Shown: positions 1-14,393, counted from the first letter of the stretch. The stretch is 64,000 bases of DNA from Kappaphycus alvarezii (GCA_002205965.3 NADL03000078.1:62001-126000), one strand, 5' to 3'. Translations and numbers: made by a program. The notes: generated by a model not told the origin, from the sequence alone.

Positions 1-3000
1 ACCGATATTATCTGATTCCTTTAAAGATGGTCCATGCCAGAAAAATAAAACAGAGCTGTGTTCCGCGAATGGACTCCACCTCGGGATATTTTGTCCAACT
101 TAAGGACCATTAATATGGTTCTAAATTTTCTCAGTGCTGATCATTGATGATACTGCTGGAAGAAATCAAACGTGTTGTTTCAACCCGATAAGTTACTCAT
201 GTTATATCCGCTTTTGCCCTGCATTACTAAATGTTTAATTTCATATATTGTGGAGATCATACTAGAAGCGGCTGTAATGAATCCTTGCAATGAGGTGATT
301 AATAAACAAATTAATGAGATTAACCTCATCATTTAGCAAGCCAACACTAATTGCTGACCATAATCACAGACGTTGTGTACCAGCGCGCTACTTGAATCGA
401 ATGCAAATAGCATTTTAGACATTCGGGGTTCCTTATATCAATGAATAGAAAATAAATCTGAGTATGGGATAAGAAAAGGCCTTTTCGGATTCTCTTTGAC
501 CACATTTTGCCTATTTTGAATCTTTATTCTATCAGAAAAATAATTCCAAGCACATTATCGTACTGCAAGAAAACTCTTCTTTTCACGATAAATGCTCTGT
601 TGAATAAGGAGTAATTCGCCGTACTGAAATTAATGTCCTTGTTCTGAAATATTTCAGAGCAGGCCGAAGCGTACTTCGCGATAAATGTGCGCTGTAAAAG
701 AAACAAATATAAACCATAATTGAAGAAGCTCATAGTTAAGCAAAATACTTTGGAAAGAAGTCGGACTAATTTCTGATTCTGTGTCCCGAAAATAACTTTT
801 CTTCCTCCAGAACTTTGAGATAAAGGTACCGTACTTATTTGAGTTACCTCTCATAGTTGATATGCATCCAAAAATACATTTTACCTTAATGGCACAGCCA
901 GTTGGAATTATTTTCTCACTTTACTGTTTCAAAATTTGTTCGGAAAGCATAAACGTGCTCCAGATATTCTTTTGAACATGTTAAAGTCATAACCAAAAAG
1001 ATTTATTGGGTTACTAGTTTCTTCTTCCTATAAAATCCCTGCAAATGGCGCTTCACTGCAGAAAAAGTAGCCAATGACAACTTTTAAGAGTCCAATTGGC
1101 CGAATTATTTATGATTGTCTACAGCAGAAGAATATACTTCGAGAACTATTTATTAAAATAATTTAAAAATCATTATAGATAAACCACATACGTTTCTACT
1201 TACAGTGTAAATGTTAGTCCATGAATGATTTACCGTTGCTTGATTTCTTTTATTTCTTTCTGTAAATTAAAAGTAGGTGAAATCTTCTTTCATTACTGAA
1301 AATGAGGAGAGAATGAGGGCCAACAGGAGCTGGAATAACAAAAAGGATCAAATCTTTCTCTTTCATGATATATAAGAATCACATATCTTCAATGATCTGT
1401 AAAAATCTAATCAACATATTTACCCTCTTGAACTTAAGTGAGGGACTATAAGAGCAAAAGGTAAACGGAACCTCATGCAGCCGCTTTCATCCTCCGACCC
1501 GTCCCCGTAAAACATCGCTGTACTGCAATATCGGTACTTTTTTAACCCTCAAATAACTGAGTAATACCGGAGAGGCAAAGAAGGAGGATGAATCATAAGA
1601 AAGGCCTGGTTCGAGAATCTAAATATTTACAATTGTAGAATGGAATGATTTTAAATGTTTGAGCGTGAATCAACCAAAAGCTTAAGGTGGCGCAATAAAG
1701 ACATTAAAAATCATTGTAAGTTCCAAAAGATTGAAATAAGGACAGCTATGATTTCTAAGTAGTTGTAAATTCAATTCCGGCAAAAGAATCATGGACTGAA
1801 CTTGAGAGTCTGTTCAAATATTCGCGGAGTCTCATGTGAAGCGGCCGATATTTCGGATAACGTGGAACTAGTTAGTTCAAAACTGCCTAAATGTCACCGT
1901 CGGAAACTCATTGCGGCATTTTGATGTGCAATAAATATTGAAAACTCACAAAAATTTCAAAATGGTTGACCACTTTTCAATACAATGCTGAATTTGCGTG
2001 ATATTTTTTCATATGGATGAGTGGTTGTAATTCCTGGTTTGCTTTTATGAATTGACGACATGCTCGAAACTTCAAAGCTTTAAGAGGCACAGTTCGGTTA
2101 CAATCTAGTTTCCTTTGGGTTACTGTAAAGACAGTTCCCGCCTCGTAGTTCTTTTGAGAAATGCATATATTTGTAGCGAGACTGAAGCGGTGATTGAAAT
2201 TGGTATGGTATGATTAAACCGCTTCAATCAATGAAAATCAAAAAGTTTCGGGACAGATTTTGGTACTCTACAAAATACCAAAAATGGCTATAACTTCAAC
2301 AAAATGAGATACCATGAAAATCTGAGGTATGAGTTTGACGTCATGTAGTTATTGGGGATTAGTTTATAATCAACGTCCTATAATATCATCTTCTTTACAG
2401 TTTAAATCTGGGAAATATTTCCGCTTGAGAATAATCTATTTGGCCATAACTATAGTTTTTTCCCCCCCTTATTTGATGTTCTTTCACCGGGTTTGCTAAT
2501 AGAAAAAAATTCCAATATTCGATGCATGCGGGTGTGAAGGTGATCCAAACTGCCTGTAATTCCAGACAATAAAATCTTCAGTATCAATCGTCCAGTCTCT
2601 TAAGTAGAAATGAAATTTTTAGCCATGCATCTGATACTTTTGACCAGTTTAATTGTTGCTAATTGAAATAACCTTACTCACATATATACATAACTATACC
2701 GCTGCATTGTAAGTACTCACCTGACAATACCTAGCATCGACAGTGGGATACAGATGCCTGTCGATTATTTTTGTTCATTATTGAATACACCTGCGCACAC
2801 CAGCAAGTAAATAAACGGAAGTGGAAGTTTCGTGTGTTTAATCTTTTAATATATATTCGACTGAAAAAAATGCGTAACAACTCAGCAATATATTACCATA
2901 CCATTATGCGACTTCAGACGCTCGTTGGAGTTTCAAACACAATTTAGAGATCCCTTTACTCGCTCAGAATCATGGGGCTGATCTAATCCTTACTAACACG

Positions 3001-6000
3001 ATATTATTCGGTGTTGCACAGCTGTCGCATTTATCGATGCTATGATACTTATTTGACTGCAAACGTGATGGGGCTAAGTATTTCAAATGGATCAGCGAAT
3101 TTCCAGAATATTTCTATCGCTCGCTATGTAATGCTGTCCTGTAGAGACGACATAAAATGAAAGTTCGGATGGCTAATTATCTATGATATTTAGATGCAAA
3201 TTATAGGTAATGATTGGATGATACAGTGTAAAATGTTGGAAACGAATGGATAATTACCTCTTGGTACCATTAATTTTGTATAAAAACGACACCGCTTGAA
3301 AGATAATCTGCCCTTACATGATATCACCGCCGCAAAAAAAATTTCATTTGATTTTCGAGATCGCAGCTTTTCTAGAAAAAGCGACAGTCGCAAACAAAAA
3401 AGGGATAAATAATTTTCTTTTGACGGGTTTGTGAGATTTGTAGCATAATTTTTATACCTTGTAAATGTTTTATGATCTTAAAACATTTATTTCTCAAATG
3501 AAACAGATAAAGAAAGAATAATTCGGACCCAAAAGAGTATAAACTGGTTTAAAAGCTAACACTGGATGAAATTTAATGTTAATAAAAATGAATTTATCAG
3601 ATGAATTTTTTCTTGCGACTCAATGTAGACACCATATTTTAGGCACTAAATTAAAAGAAATTATCAGATATTTTGAATGTATTGTTTTCTGTTTTCCTGC
3701 AGATACTAAATAATTACTCTCTAGATTTCATGATTGCGATAAGGACTGAATCGAAAATTTTTTGCTTGCTCTAGAACTAATTTTTTTCTATAACATGGAG
3801 TGATACGGTGAAGATAATAATATATTTTTGGTTGAATATGTGTCAATCTCTTCCCTTTCTCGCTTGACGAAATAGTCGCGAATAAAGAGACCTTTAGAGA
3901 GTTTCACTAGTACTAGCTTTCTTTTAAAAGAGCTAAAAAGAAGATTTCGGACTGTTCCTCGGTTCTAGGTAGTCTTGACGGTAACCCTCTCAGCTCTTGA
4001 TTATTAATGAAAGTACAAAAACAGACATGAAAGGATCTCTCATTCCGATCTTAGTTCCCAGTCTGAGCACTTAGCTAATGCCTCACTGTTGACTTTAATG
4101 TGTCCGAAAATCAAAAGGAAAATAATTTAAGCGAAATAAAATGAGAAAATCAGTTAAAAGTAAAAATTATGAATATGTCATGAAGGTAAAAGCAATTTAT
4201 TTACCACGGATATGCTTCTTAATTGAAAATTGAAAAGTATTTTTTAGAATGAAACAAATCTGCTTCTCTACTTAGAAGAGAGACTTGAGAAAAAGAGCAA
4301 AAGAATAAGGATATTTTAACCGAAACGATAGAGCGAAATCGTAAAAAAGAGAACCATTTAGTATTAGACGGCAGAAAATACAAACAATAGAATTATTTTA
4401 GTAAGTTTCATGCTTCTGACCAACAAAATTTGTATGATAATCCCCTGTAGTTCTTTTGAGCTCGCCTGGTAAGGAACTTATTCCTGGCAGACATGAATCT
4501 GATGATCCTTTTCTGATCTATCATTGGGACATTTCAGCTAACTGATAACGGCAGGAACTCTAACATCAAACTTGAAAAATGTTAAGTACCATCAATCCCA
4601 GTAATTTATCCATATATAAACTAGCCTGACGGCCTATAGTTCAAAACAATTGGCCATTAAATTGAACCTGAAATTGTCGCTGATGAAAGTCACTCATTTT
4701 GCAAAGTTTTGACTTCATTCGTCTTTGACTTAAATATTTCATATTTGAGTGAAAATAAAATTACTTAACACATAATATTTTATATTAGTAACCTAGCTTA
4801 TTTGTGTTGATAACTGAATTTGCAGTAGAGCTCTGAAGCAGAAAATCAATTCTGTGCTATTTATAAACTTGATATACACTTTCTGCCATTTCAATCTCTT
4901 TCCAGAGAAAATTTTGTGTAGAGAGAGAATATTATCCTCCCAATTATACCCTCGCTTCTCTCACTACCATCTTATTTTACCCCTCTTATTGTTATTCCAA
5001 GACATTTACTCCCCTTCTACATATGTAAGGATTAATCACAGTATCTTCTTTTGAGGCAATATTATATTCTACAAATGAGATTTTACGCGCTGCTTACTCT
5101 CTTCTATCTAGATTCTTATTTTATTTTCTAATCCCAGTTTCGCTAGATCATTTAATTCGGTTTTTCTCAGGATCACTCTTTCTGCAGATCGCTGTTCGAC
5201 TCGAGAGCCAGAAAGGAAATTAAATCATTCAGGCTTTGGAGAAATATATCTCGTATTTGCATCGCAGCTTCTCCACTTCACCGAAGAGCGACAAAATGCA
5301 TTATATATTGCTTCCTAGAAAATTGAAAGCGATTTTACTGAGAAAATTGGTGTGAATTAGTTGATTGATTCACTTTTTACAATATTTAGTAGCTCAAAAG
5401 TAACAGCTGTGCATTTAGAATAGAAATAATATTTCGGTCTGCATTTTTTTGCGAAAAGGTTTTGGTAAGTACATATTTGCATCGGTACATATTTTTACTC
5501 AAAGAAGGAAACATCTCCTCAAATCATTACGGAAAAAAGCCTTGAAATTTTTCGTTCAAAGTGATCATTCAGAGCTTATTTCCGAAGATTATGCAGTAAT
5601 TATACCTTTGTTTTTTAGGTTTAGATGAAGTTAGAAGGTCACTTAACTCCGTAACTGTAGATGTCGATCTATATTTTTCTGAAAACCAAAGTTAAAGCCA
5701 AGATAGTCCCGTATGAATCATGCTGCTGAAAAAAGGAAAACAGAATATTTTAACGAAATCAACTTACTGAATAATACATGTGTTTTCAGCTATTTCTAAA
5801 GAATCAACCTAATTTTAGATACTTAAATATTATCAAATGGCTTTGGAAAACTTTTATGAGTTTAAAATCAAGAAATCCAATTATTTTCGAAAAAAGGCTA
5901 TGCATTCCGTTGACTTTTCCTGCTTTATAAGTTTTATTTCATCTCAATGCTAATTGCAAGCCAATAACGGAGGAGCGAAGTATCATATTGCGAGATAATA

Positions 6001-9000
6001 GATCAAAAAAAGGAGTAAAGGAAGCACAAACTTTGAGCAAGCACCTGGACTCATTGCTCGTGGTATCGCAGCTATGGGTTATGGCAGAGGAGAGTATTAT
6101 ATCGTGTTTGTCTCATTAGGCCTTGATTAAAGTAGGTTTTATATGTTATTTAGGATTTGACGGGGTTCAAAAAAGTCCCGTTGAGATCAGGGTACGATTT
6201 TTCGAACTTGTTTCGAAAGTCAGACTTTTGAAGAGTTCTCAAAATTCACCTCTTCCTGTGCATCATTTCCAAAAAAAATCCAAGCATTCAATTCGTTCGA
6301 CTTACTATTTGACTAATATGTGACTTTACTGCGAACGAAATATTTTTAACTGCTAAAATGTTTTTAAAGCACCAGAAACACCAATTAGTTGAAGCTATAT
6401 GTGGCAATATACCCATTGGAGTCACTTACGTTGTATATAAATTGTTTCATTCCAGACGATATATCTAAAAATGACTCATTATATATACAACTTGCAGCTT
6501 CTTGGAACTAGTAAAATCCTATAAACCCGTATTATCTGTATTTGCCCCCAGCAATTTATAAAACATTGGAGTTCTCAAAAACTAATCTCTAAAAGAAACG
6601 GTAAACGGTGCTAACTACCTTCCTATAAACTTCTCCTCATTTGTCTGCGACTTCCCCTACGGGGAAAGGGAAACCCCTAAAATATACATTATCGCAATCT
6701 AATAGAAATGCGGAGATATATTATTAAATTATGCGTTCATTCTGATATTTTATTCTACGAACATTAATCAGACTAATATATTAATGCTCTAATGGTGATT
6801 TTGTGTTATACTGTTATGCTTTTCCCGGTTTTCTTGGGTCCGTTCTAATTTTACACGAACTATAGCATTTCAGCACCATAATGGTACCCATCGAATTCAA
6901 TTTGATAGCTAAATGTTAGAATAATTCGCTGTTCTATAGTAAAAAGTCTTAAAATATGTTAACGCCGGTTGTACCCCAGCCTAACAGCAAGAATAATTTG
7001 AACAAATTTCCCGGTTCGATAGCTCTCGTTGTAGGAAGCAAGGCTTATTACATATGGGAAGCCAATATAATCAACCTGGAGAGTTACATCTTCAATCGGT
7101 AGACCGAAAAGGACTTTATCTTATGAAGTCCGAACTTTTCAACTCCTTGAAAAATAGATCTTTGGACGGGAAGATCTGATTAAATTAGTTCCGAGAATAA
7201 GAAAATATTTTTTAAACTCTTTTTTTTTATAAAATACATTCATGAGAGGTTTATGGTTAGAATAGAACTCAATCTGTTGGAAAGTTGAGATCCTGAGGCT
7301 CTTTAAGTTTACAGCACATAATTATGTACTAACAAAACTTAAAAAGATTTGACTCAGTGGCCTGAAGATGTGAAACTTTTCTCTTATTTTCTATTGGACA
7401 GTCAAAATATGAATTGTACCCTTTAATTAGTTTAAATAGGAACTTCAAAAGATAAGTTTTTGTTAATATACCAGTTCATTAAGTACGTGCAAACAGTTAG
7501 TCGATTATCAGAAGTATATTTGAGTATAGCGAAATTTTGTACAAAAATATTTTGATTGATAACAGTTAGCCAAAGGGTCGTAATGGGCTATTCTGCGTTC
7601 CAGGAATATTCTGTAGTGAAATCGAGCATTCAAAATTACATGGATGTAATTAGTTTATCGTTCAAATAATGCAAAAGGCCTTTCTGTTGAACTGGAGTCT
7701 TGTGAAGCAAATTATCTAACTGTAAACTGAATGATCTTTGAAAAACAGGAATAAAATGGTAAAAGAAGTAAACCACCAGGGTCTGAAAATTAGTTCCACT
7801 CCGGAAAGCAAGTCTTTGCATATCAACTTTCCTAGCTCCATGTACGACAAGTGGAAGGTAGGAAAGAAAATCGTACAGTCGTACGATGAGCTAAATATAC
7901 AGCTGGTTTTTCGAGGATAAGTGTTCTCAATAGCTTTAAAATGAAAAATACTTCTTTATAGAGTGAAATTTCCACATGATTGTGCAACTTTAAGCATTTA
8001 ACAACCCGTTAGCTGATCATACAGTCTTAAATTTGGGAAGTTATTAAGACGTATTGGTGCCATCACGGCCCAGCTTGGACGAAATTCATTGAACATTGGG
8101 TCAAATTAAAAGTTAAAATGCTGCTTTAGGATTAACAAATGTTCCTTTTCAACATTTAGTCTATAATGAATAGTGGAATGTCTTACTTAGTGCATCTTCA
8201 GGTCCGCCACAGTTCTTTGCTTACTTGATAAAATGTATCTTGCATCTTTTCACTTTCTACAGCCCCAATGAATCAGTCTTTGTCTAGAATCAAGCGATAT
8301 TTTTGCTGTTCTTTTATCATTATGCCTTACAGATTATTTCTGTATGTCAATAGGTATATGTGACTTCTCTATAACTATACATGAATATTTGAGTTGATCA
8401 GTTGATTTAAAGAGAGACTAAACTAAATTTTCTTGCAAAGGAACCGTTACAAAAGTTTCCGTTATCACTATATCCAAAGCAATTGCGTACTGATAAAATG
8501 GCCAATAAATATTGTGTCAATCAAAAATTATAAAACATGCTTTGAACACATAAGATATTTAAATATTTCATATTTTTGCAATGATCCTTCACTCTTAAGG
8601 TTCATGATCTAATCACATTGCGACAGGGCAGCAATTAATTTCCTAATTATAATTTCGGTTTGAAGATGTGCTACTCTTTCGATTTTCCCATCGAAACCGT
8701 GAAATATCACACTGGGAACTCACATGATACTGTAACTCATGTCTTCTAGGAAGAAAACACAATTATTGGTGTGCTGGGGGGCATACGTATCCAAGACAGG
8801 GATGAAACGTTTCAATGTTTTTTTCATCATTTGTTTCGTAACTCTTAGCTCTGAATGATGTAGTCACTGTAAAATGAAGTAAGCTTACTAGTTTCGGAAA
8901 TGATTATCTTTTATGTAAAAAAGATAGTTGGACAATGAGTAGTAACTTTGACCATTTAACGTTGATGTCCTAGTCAGTTTTTGAGAAACACCAATTAAAT

Positions 9001-9120
9001 GCTATAGAATTAGGTCAAAAATAAGTAATTCAAATTCTGCCATATTTTAAAAGTTGTTTAATTGGCTTTGCGAGAATTTATTTCGATCTGTGACGAATTA
9101 TTTATTCGGATGGACTTGTT
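1..9120. other. AT-rich region with no recognisable gene
   Basis: This stretch is visibly AT-rich and stop codons interrupt all frames. The longest ORFs are about 60-70 codons and none shows a recognisable motif, biased third-position use or a promoter arrangement. I see no tRNA, rRNA, LTR or terminal inverted repeat. The composition resembles the AT-rich compartments of fungal genomes, which are commonly decayed repeats (in many ascomycetes by repeat-induced point mutation) or pericentromeric DNA. Which of these applies cannot be decided here. Confidence 0.6.
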
Positions 9121-9126
9121 TCACTG

Positions 9127-9340
9127 GTGATCATGTCGAAAGGGCGAATTAATCGCCAGAGATGGCCAGATCTTGCAACTAATGCGTCGTTAAATTCTCG
9201 GTCTATCAACTCCAACAGATGTATGCAATTTTTCGCAATGCGCGGGAGGAGGTCATCTATGAAGGGGATAGTAGCGGGAATCGGCGAACCTAGGGAATCG
9301 AAATCCAGCTGTCGGAAAGCGAAAATCAGGGGCTGAGGTT
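9127..9340 (-). repeat. Dispersed repeat, copy 1 (coding-like on the - strand)
   Basis: About 215 bp aligns by eye to 13250-13470 with many scattered differences, the best core being the block around 'CCAACAGATGTATGCAATTT'. Read on the minus strand, both copies keep one open frame with nearly the same peptide, sharing 'NCIHLLELIDRE' and 'DALV.RSG'. The + strand frame is also open but its peptide is less coherent. This looks like a coding fragment of an unidentified repeated element left as a relic in AT-rich DNA. I do not recognise the protein. Confidence 0.55.
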
Positions 9341-9345
9341 TTTTA

Positions 9346-11560
9346 TCGTTATAGATGGCTTTAGTTGGCTCAAGATTGCGGTAAAGTAGTATCTGAGTTG
9401 GAGGAAGTATATGGTTGGGCCCATTACAGATAGTGTGATTTGCTGGTAATTTAGATATTTAATGCATCATTCATGGGGCATCTTGAACGAAGAATAGTCT
9501 TATGGGTACGACTAGCCAACATACTGCCAATTAACTTATTTTTTTCTGTCATAGTTTTAAGTTTGCCGGATTCTTTAAGAAGTACAATGTAGGGATCATA
9601 GACGGCATGTGAGACTAATTAATATCGCCTGTTCCGTTCGCTATGTTAGATCGCAATTTAAAAAAATTTGTTACATGATACCTTTCCTGAGTCTTTCGTT
9701 ACGATTGCTTGCTGCTTTCTTAAACATAACAGAGAAATTTAAATCGAATCGAAACATGTACTAGATCGATAATTAATATGATGGTAAAGGTTTTAATCGT
9801 AACACATAAAACTTGGAGCGCATGCCAATTAAAAATTCAGGAAATGCAATCCCATAATAAGAAACACTCAGGCGTAACTAATAAAATGTACGAAAGCTTG
9901 AAAATATTCTTCCAATATTATAGCTTCGATGAAGGTGTAGAGTGACATAAATGCCCCTGAGACAAATAAATTGTAATATGGCTAAGATATCAATGTAGTA
10001 CGAGTGTAATATAACTGTTTGAATATTCCAGTAGAGGTGCTGACTTTGCACGTGTTGTTCTCGATCTCAAGATCCCTAAATTTTAGAAAAAGCGCATAGT
10101 TGAAGAGTGCAAGAAAAACATTGTCGATTCAAACGAGGTAGTGCTGAACTTTGGAGGATGGTACTAACGTAATAAAATTTTCGAAGAAAGTATCTAAACG
10201 TTCAAAACAACAGTTTATCGCATTTTCTCCATTTCAGGATACATTCTGAATATATTTGCAGGCGCATATTTTTCATTTGTGTAATTTTTGACTTTTACGT
10301 GACTGCAGGATGCTCTCTATAAATTGGAGAAAGGGCTACACTGCATGGATCTCGCAGCTTCCTTATAAGTCCTTCGCTACTTTGCAGGCACTAAAAATCT
10401 CGAGATATTGGCTATAAACGTACTTTTCTGTCAATTTCCGTATGCTAATACATCCAATTCTATATAAGTAAATTGCAAAGCATTTCTTGCTTGCAGATCC
10501 ATTCCAAATCAGCATTTAATTGAAGTTTCTCATAATTTAAAGAAGAGGAAAAGCATTTGAATGTTCTATACACAGATAAGGTAGACAAAAAAGGTTCCTT
10601 TTTTTGAAAAATAAATCCATTGAATAGCCCTCTAATGGGTCCCTCAAAGGGCTTCGATTTTATGTTAGATTCTGTTCATATTCAAGTTATTGCCTTTGGA
10701 TAGATTTTTATTTCATAAAATGCACATTCAACCATAACAAACTCTCGACAAATTGCCTTTTTAAAAGCTTTTTTGTACTGTAAATGGCTGCCTGTATGAC
10801 CCGGCACTTTTAGCAGGGCCCCGAACCATTACACCACTCGCAGTAAGCCAAACCCATTTTCTCGCTTTTAAAAAACACATATCACGTAACTATTTGAGTT
10901 TTGGTTAATGCGCAACCTCACTTCACAAAATTGTAACCACTATATATATTCTTTTGCAGTAATAACCCGGTAAAAACGTCAAATTTTATGTATGTCGCTA
11001 GATATGTCCACAGCAATAAAAACATCTAGACCACAAACAGCTTGATGGTAGAGACTTTTCTTTCATTGTTGACCTTTGTACGTCACTAGCAGTTCAGTAT
11101 TTTTCGAATGTACTTAAAGACCAGGAGAATTAAACATAACGAAATGTAATCAAGCCAATTTATCCTTGATAGAAAGTCCGGAAGTATTTTCTAGGATGCT
11201 GTGTGGCCAAGCGCGCCGGTTTAGCCTCGATGCACTCAAGGGGAAAATTTATGGTTTGGAAGAGCTCCCAATATCAATGAAGAACCGATTTCACACAGAT
11301 GAAAGAACTTGATCACTTCTGAGAGAATGCAAAATTTTCTCTCTGTCCTGGGCTATAACTCCCAATCATGATACGTATATGTCTTTTTGCTTGGAAAATC
11401 TTATTTTTTCTCTGCTTGAGATACAAATTTCTTCACCGACCAAGTACCAGAGCGATACTATACTTCACAATAAGCTCCTTAACGCAGTCAAAAATGTCTA
11501 GCAAAGCCATTTAGCATACTTAAAAACGCCAGAGTCACTGCAGAGTGTCATCGCTGACTT
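9346..11560. other. AT-rich intergenic stretch, nothing identified
   Basis: No ORF above about 60 codons and no recognisable motif. It leads into the copia relic; traces of its gag may begin near 11.45 kb, but they are too decayed to place a boundary or a 5' LTR. Confidence 0.5.
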
Positions 11561-12439
11561 ACAATAAGCAATAGCAACAGCTGCAGCATCGAAACCCACA
11601 CAGCCGCACATCATTTTCGCTAATTATGTCGATAGCCAATACAAGAATAGCCCTAATAACAAGCAATGGCATCCAAGGCCACAGTCGAAATGTTATCTCT
11701 GCAGGAAGGAGGGATTTTGGTCGGCAAACCACGCAGTTAAAGAAATAATGCAGTCAATGAAAACGAGAGGGGCATTGAAGCACTTACATGCCTTCATTAC
11801 TGACAAAGCTAATAGTGACAGCGGGGATGAATACTCAGAGGCCATCACAGAACTTGAAGAGATTCTTTGCAATATAACTGATCAGAGTAATACAGAAAAG
11901 AATGTCAACGAAACAGGGGACCCGCCTATTTCATTCATGACTACTACCTATGCTGTACCTAGCAGCCGTTCTGCGTTTATTTCTAATTTTAGGGAAGCGG
12001 AAAATACCCATGGTTTATCAATCCAGGTTAACCAGCGCAAGGCGTATGGAGAGAACAAATTCTATGACATTATGTTCGATTCGGGTTGTGCACTGGGAAG
12101 CACAGGTAGAATGGATCAGTATATGGCGTATTGTGAACACACTGGAAAATCCCCTAACATTGACCGTAGCTCCACCGTACAAGTGTATTTTGGAAAGTGA
12201 AAGCTCCGCTCAATTGACATGGCAGATGTTGAGTCGATAAATTGCGCGGCTCGGAAGGGTTCAATTTTTCTGAAACTTTGATTCTTTTAATTCAACGGCT
12301 GTCGTTGATAGATTCAACGTTTACCCCAGGGTGAAGTAGACACGCTGTTGGTATAACTCAGGATTTTGTATGCAGACTCAACCACTAGATTTAAATCTTC
12401 GATGTATGTCCTCTGTCTTCGAAGGTCTCTTTGTTCTTC

Positions 12440-12960
12440 CTTTCAGTCGGCCTAGGATACGATCTTCTCTGCGAGGCTTGATTTTCGAGCCACGGCACTT
12501 GCGGTTACGACCTTCTCAGGGTACGTCACTCCCGTCCCTATAGATGCCGGAGAGATCTTTGCCACCCCTTTCTTTTCCTGGTAGATGACGTCGTCGACTG
12601 GTATTGATGCATGTGACTTGATCGCTTGAAGCCTTGTGTCCATCGGCACTGGGCGTTATCCGGAAGCATCAAGGTGAAACAAAATCTTACACCCCGCTTG
12701 CAATCGGACAGAAAGATAAATCTAATAGATATTTTGACCTTCTGTCGGATTGGAAGAACTCGCCGCACAAACAAACTTTTGTCGATATACCGGCGGTGGG
12801 GGCTCGGGCGCAGACCAGGTATTCGTTGTTTTAACTGTTTTTGTCGGTCTGGTCGGGGTGTTCGAGGCCCGAACACTCCACGTCCAAGGTTTATATAGAC
12901 TCTACCATATTTTGGAAACCCCTAAAACAGTACTGCAATAAAATATTTTGATTATAAAGT
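12440..12960 (-). mobile_element. Relic of a gypsy leader plus LTR
   Basis: The block 12670-12780 ('TTGCAATCGG.CAG', 'AGATAAATCTA', 'CGGATTGGAA') aligns with 56290-56400, the leader of the chromodomain gypsy element. To its right, 12820-12905 matches the U3/TATA part of that element's LTR ('GGTTTATATAG'). Order and orientation are the same as in the intact element, which argues for a decayed member of the same or a sister family. It is diverged and therefore much older. The right end was not located. Confidence 0.5.
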
Positions 12961-13249
12961 GAGTACTACAGTAGTGGAATCGCTGGTTTCCCTCCGTTCC
13001 ATGGCCAGTATTGCAGTCAAACAGTAATTCCGAGGCCCAAATTTGTGCACATGTGCCTTACAGTGCTGTCCACAGTTTTTCACCACAACAGCAGAGATTC
13101 ATTTCCCATTTGCTAATTGTTTGTATTTGTTCAAAATCCATGTGACTGAATGTGACATTCCTATATAATACTTTACTGCATTAGTATCAGTGATCAAGTG
13201 CAGGAACCGACTATGTTCCTAGCAAAGAGCTAACCGGATGGTCCACGGC

Positions 13250-13470
13250 GGGCACTTGCACAGGTGTGAGCGACACGATAGCGTTCGCCAGCGACGGCCA
13301 GATCGTGTAACTAATGCGTCGGTAAATTCTCAGTCTATCAACTCCAACAGATGTATGCAATTTTCCGCGATGTGCGGGAGGAGGTCATGTATGAAACGGA
13401 TAGTAGCGGGGGTAGGCGAACCCGGGGAATCGAAAGCCAGCGGTTGGGAATCGAATTTAGGGGCTTGTGT
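13250..13470 (-). repeat. Dispersed repeat, copy 2 (coding-like on the - strand)
   Basis: Diverged second copy of the repeat at 9127-9340. The minus-strand frame is open across the shared region and preserves most residues, which suggests that the minus strand was the coding strand of the source element. It lies inside the composite insertion in the copia relic. Confidence 0.55.
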
Positions 13471-14284
13471 GAGGTTATCAGAGGTGTCTAATTGGGTTGC
13501 CAGATATGACTCGTTTAGATATATACGGTACTATGAAAATATATCCGACGTGCTCGTACCCCTCATCTGGGTTACGGTTTAGTATAGCCAGGACCTATGG
13601 AAATGCTTTCCTACTATTGGATCCAATGCTGTGCTGTGTTATTACCACCAGTGAACTGTTACGTTTGCACAAACGTTTTGGAAACCCAATGCTCAGGTAA
13701 GCTGTTGAACTGCCTCCGACATGCTGGCTTCGATTACGTGGATATCACAAATCTAAGAAACTCGAAAAAATTACCAAAGAATCTCAGGCGTGCCAAACAT
13801 ATGCATAAAAAAAAGAACGTTTAAATTTACCCTTACGGAGGAGAATTACTTTAACCAGAATATTTAATTCGATATAATCAATCTCGAGAAGAAGCCTGTC
13901 TTACACGTTGTAGATGAATCAACCAGATATCAGGCTTGCAAGTGGCTACCTGACGTGTCAACTGAAGATGTCTGGCCGGCTCTGAAGTTTTTCTTATCTC
14001 CCTCCCCCCTCCACCTAATTCGATACGACGCATAAAAACGGTTCGTTTCTAAGGCATTATAGTCAAGCTACAACCTAATACATACCTGCATATCTCAAGT
14101 TCCGGTGGAATGTCCGAATACAACGTCGCTTGTCGAGACATATCGTGCTTAAAATACAGTCTGATTAGAAGCACCACAGGTAGACCACGAGGCCGCACTG
14201 CAAACTGAAGTAAAGTCTTTTAAGGACTCCGTTGGTCCTGATGGTTTGGTTCCTACCCTACTAGTCTACGGGTCACTACCACTT

Positions 14285-14393
14285 TCCCCATTACGCTGTA
14301 GGTATACCCTTTTTGAGTCGATTGCGGTTGTCTGGAAAACCATGGGATAGGTCGGAAATATCTTCCAACAGTAAAACACCCAAACGCTGCAGC
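14285..14393 (+). mobile_element. 5'-truncated LINE tail with target-site duplication
   Basis: A 109 bp insert carries the tail motif shared with 35.8, 36.4, 37.4 and 38.4 kb ('TTTTTGAGTCGATT', 'TCTTCCAA.AGTAAAACACC'). It is flanked by a 9 bp direct duplication CTACCACTT at 14276-14284 and 14394-14402. The copia coding sequence continues on both sides. A short 3' fragment with a variable-length TSD is what target-primed reverse transcription by a LINE leaves. The presumed source family has its coding end at 36.55-37.23 kb. Confidence 0.75.

Larger units (their letters stand above)
12250..13485. mobile_element. Composite insertion inside the copia relic
   Basis: Copia-like coding sequence stops near 12240, in the protease region, and resumes near 13485 with the segment that follows protease in this family ('LPDMTRLDIY'). 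The intervening ~1.2 kb contains sequence related to the leader and LTR of the chromodomain gypsy element (about 12.44-12.95 kb) and a second copy of the 9.1 kb repeat (13250-13470). Exact ends and a target duplication could not be fixed. Confidence 0.55.

Noticed and set aside
11127-11138. GAATTAAACATA, resembling the DIRS end motif
   Set aside because: Only 12 bp match in AT-rich DNA with no further similarity; probably chance.
13238-13582. 114-codon + strand ORF over the dispersed repeat
   Set aside because: The minus-strand frame is better conserved between the two repeat copies, and the right part runs into copia sequence.
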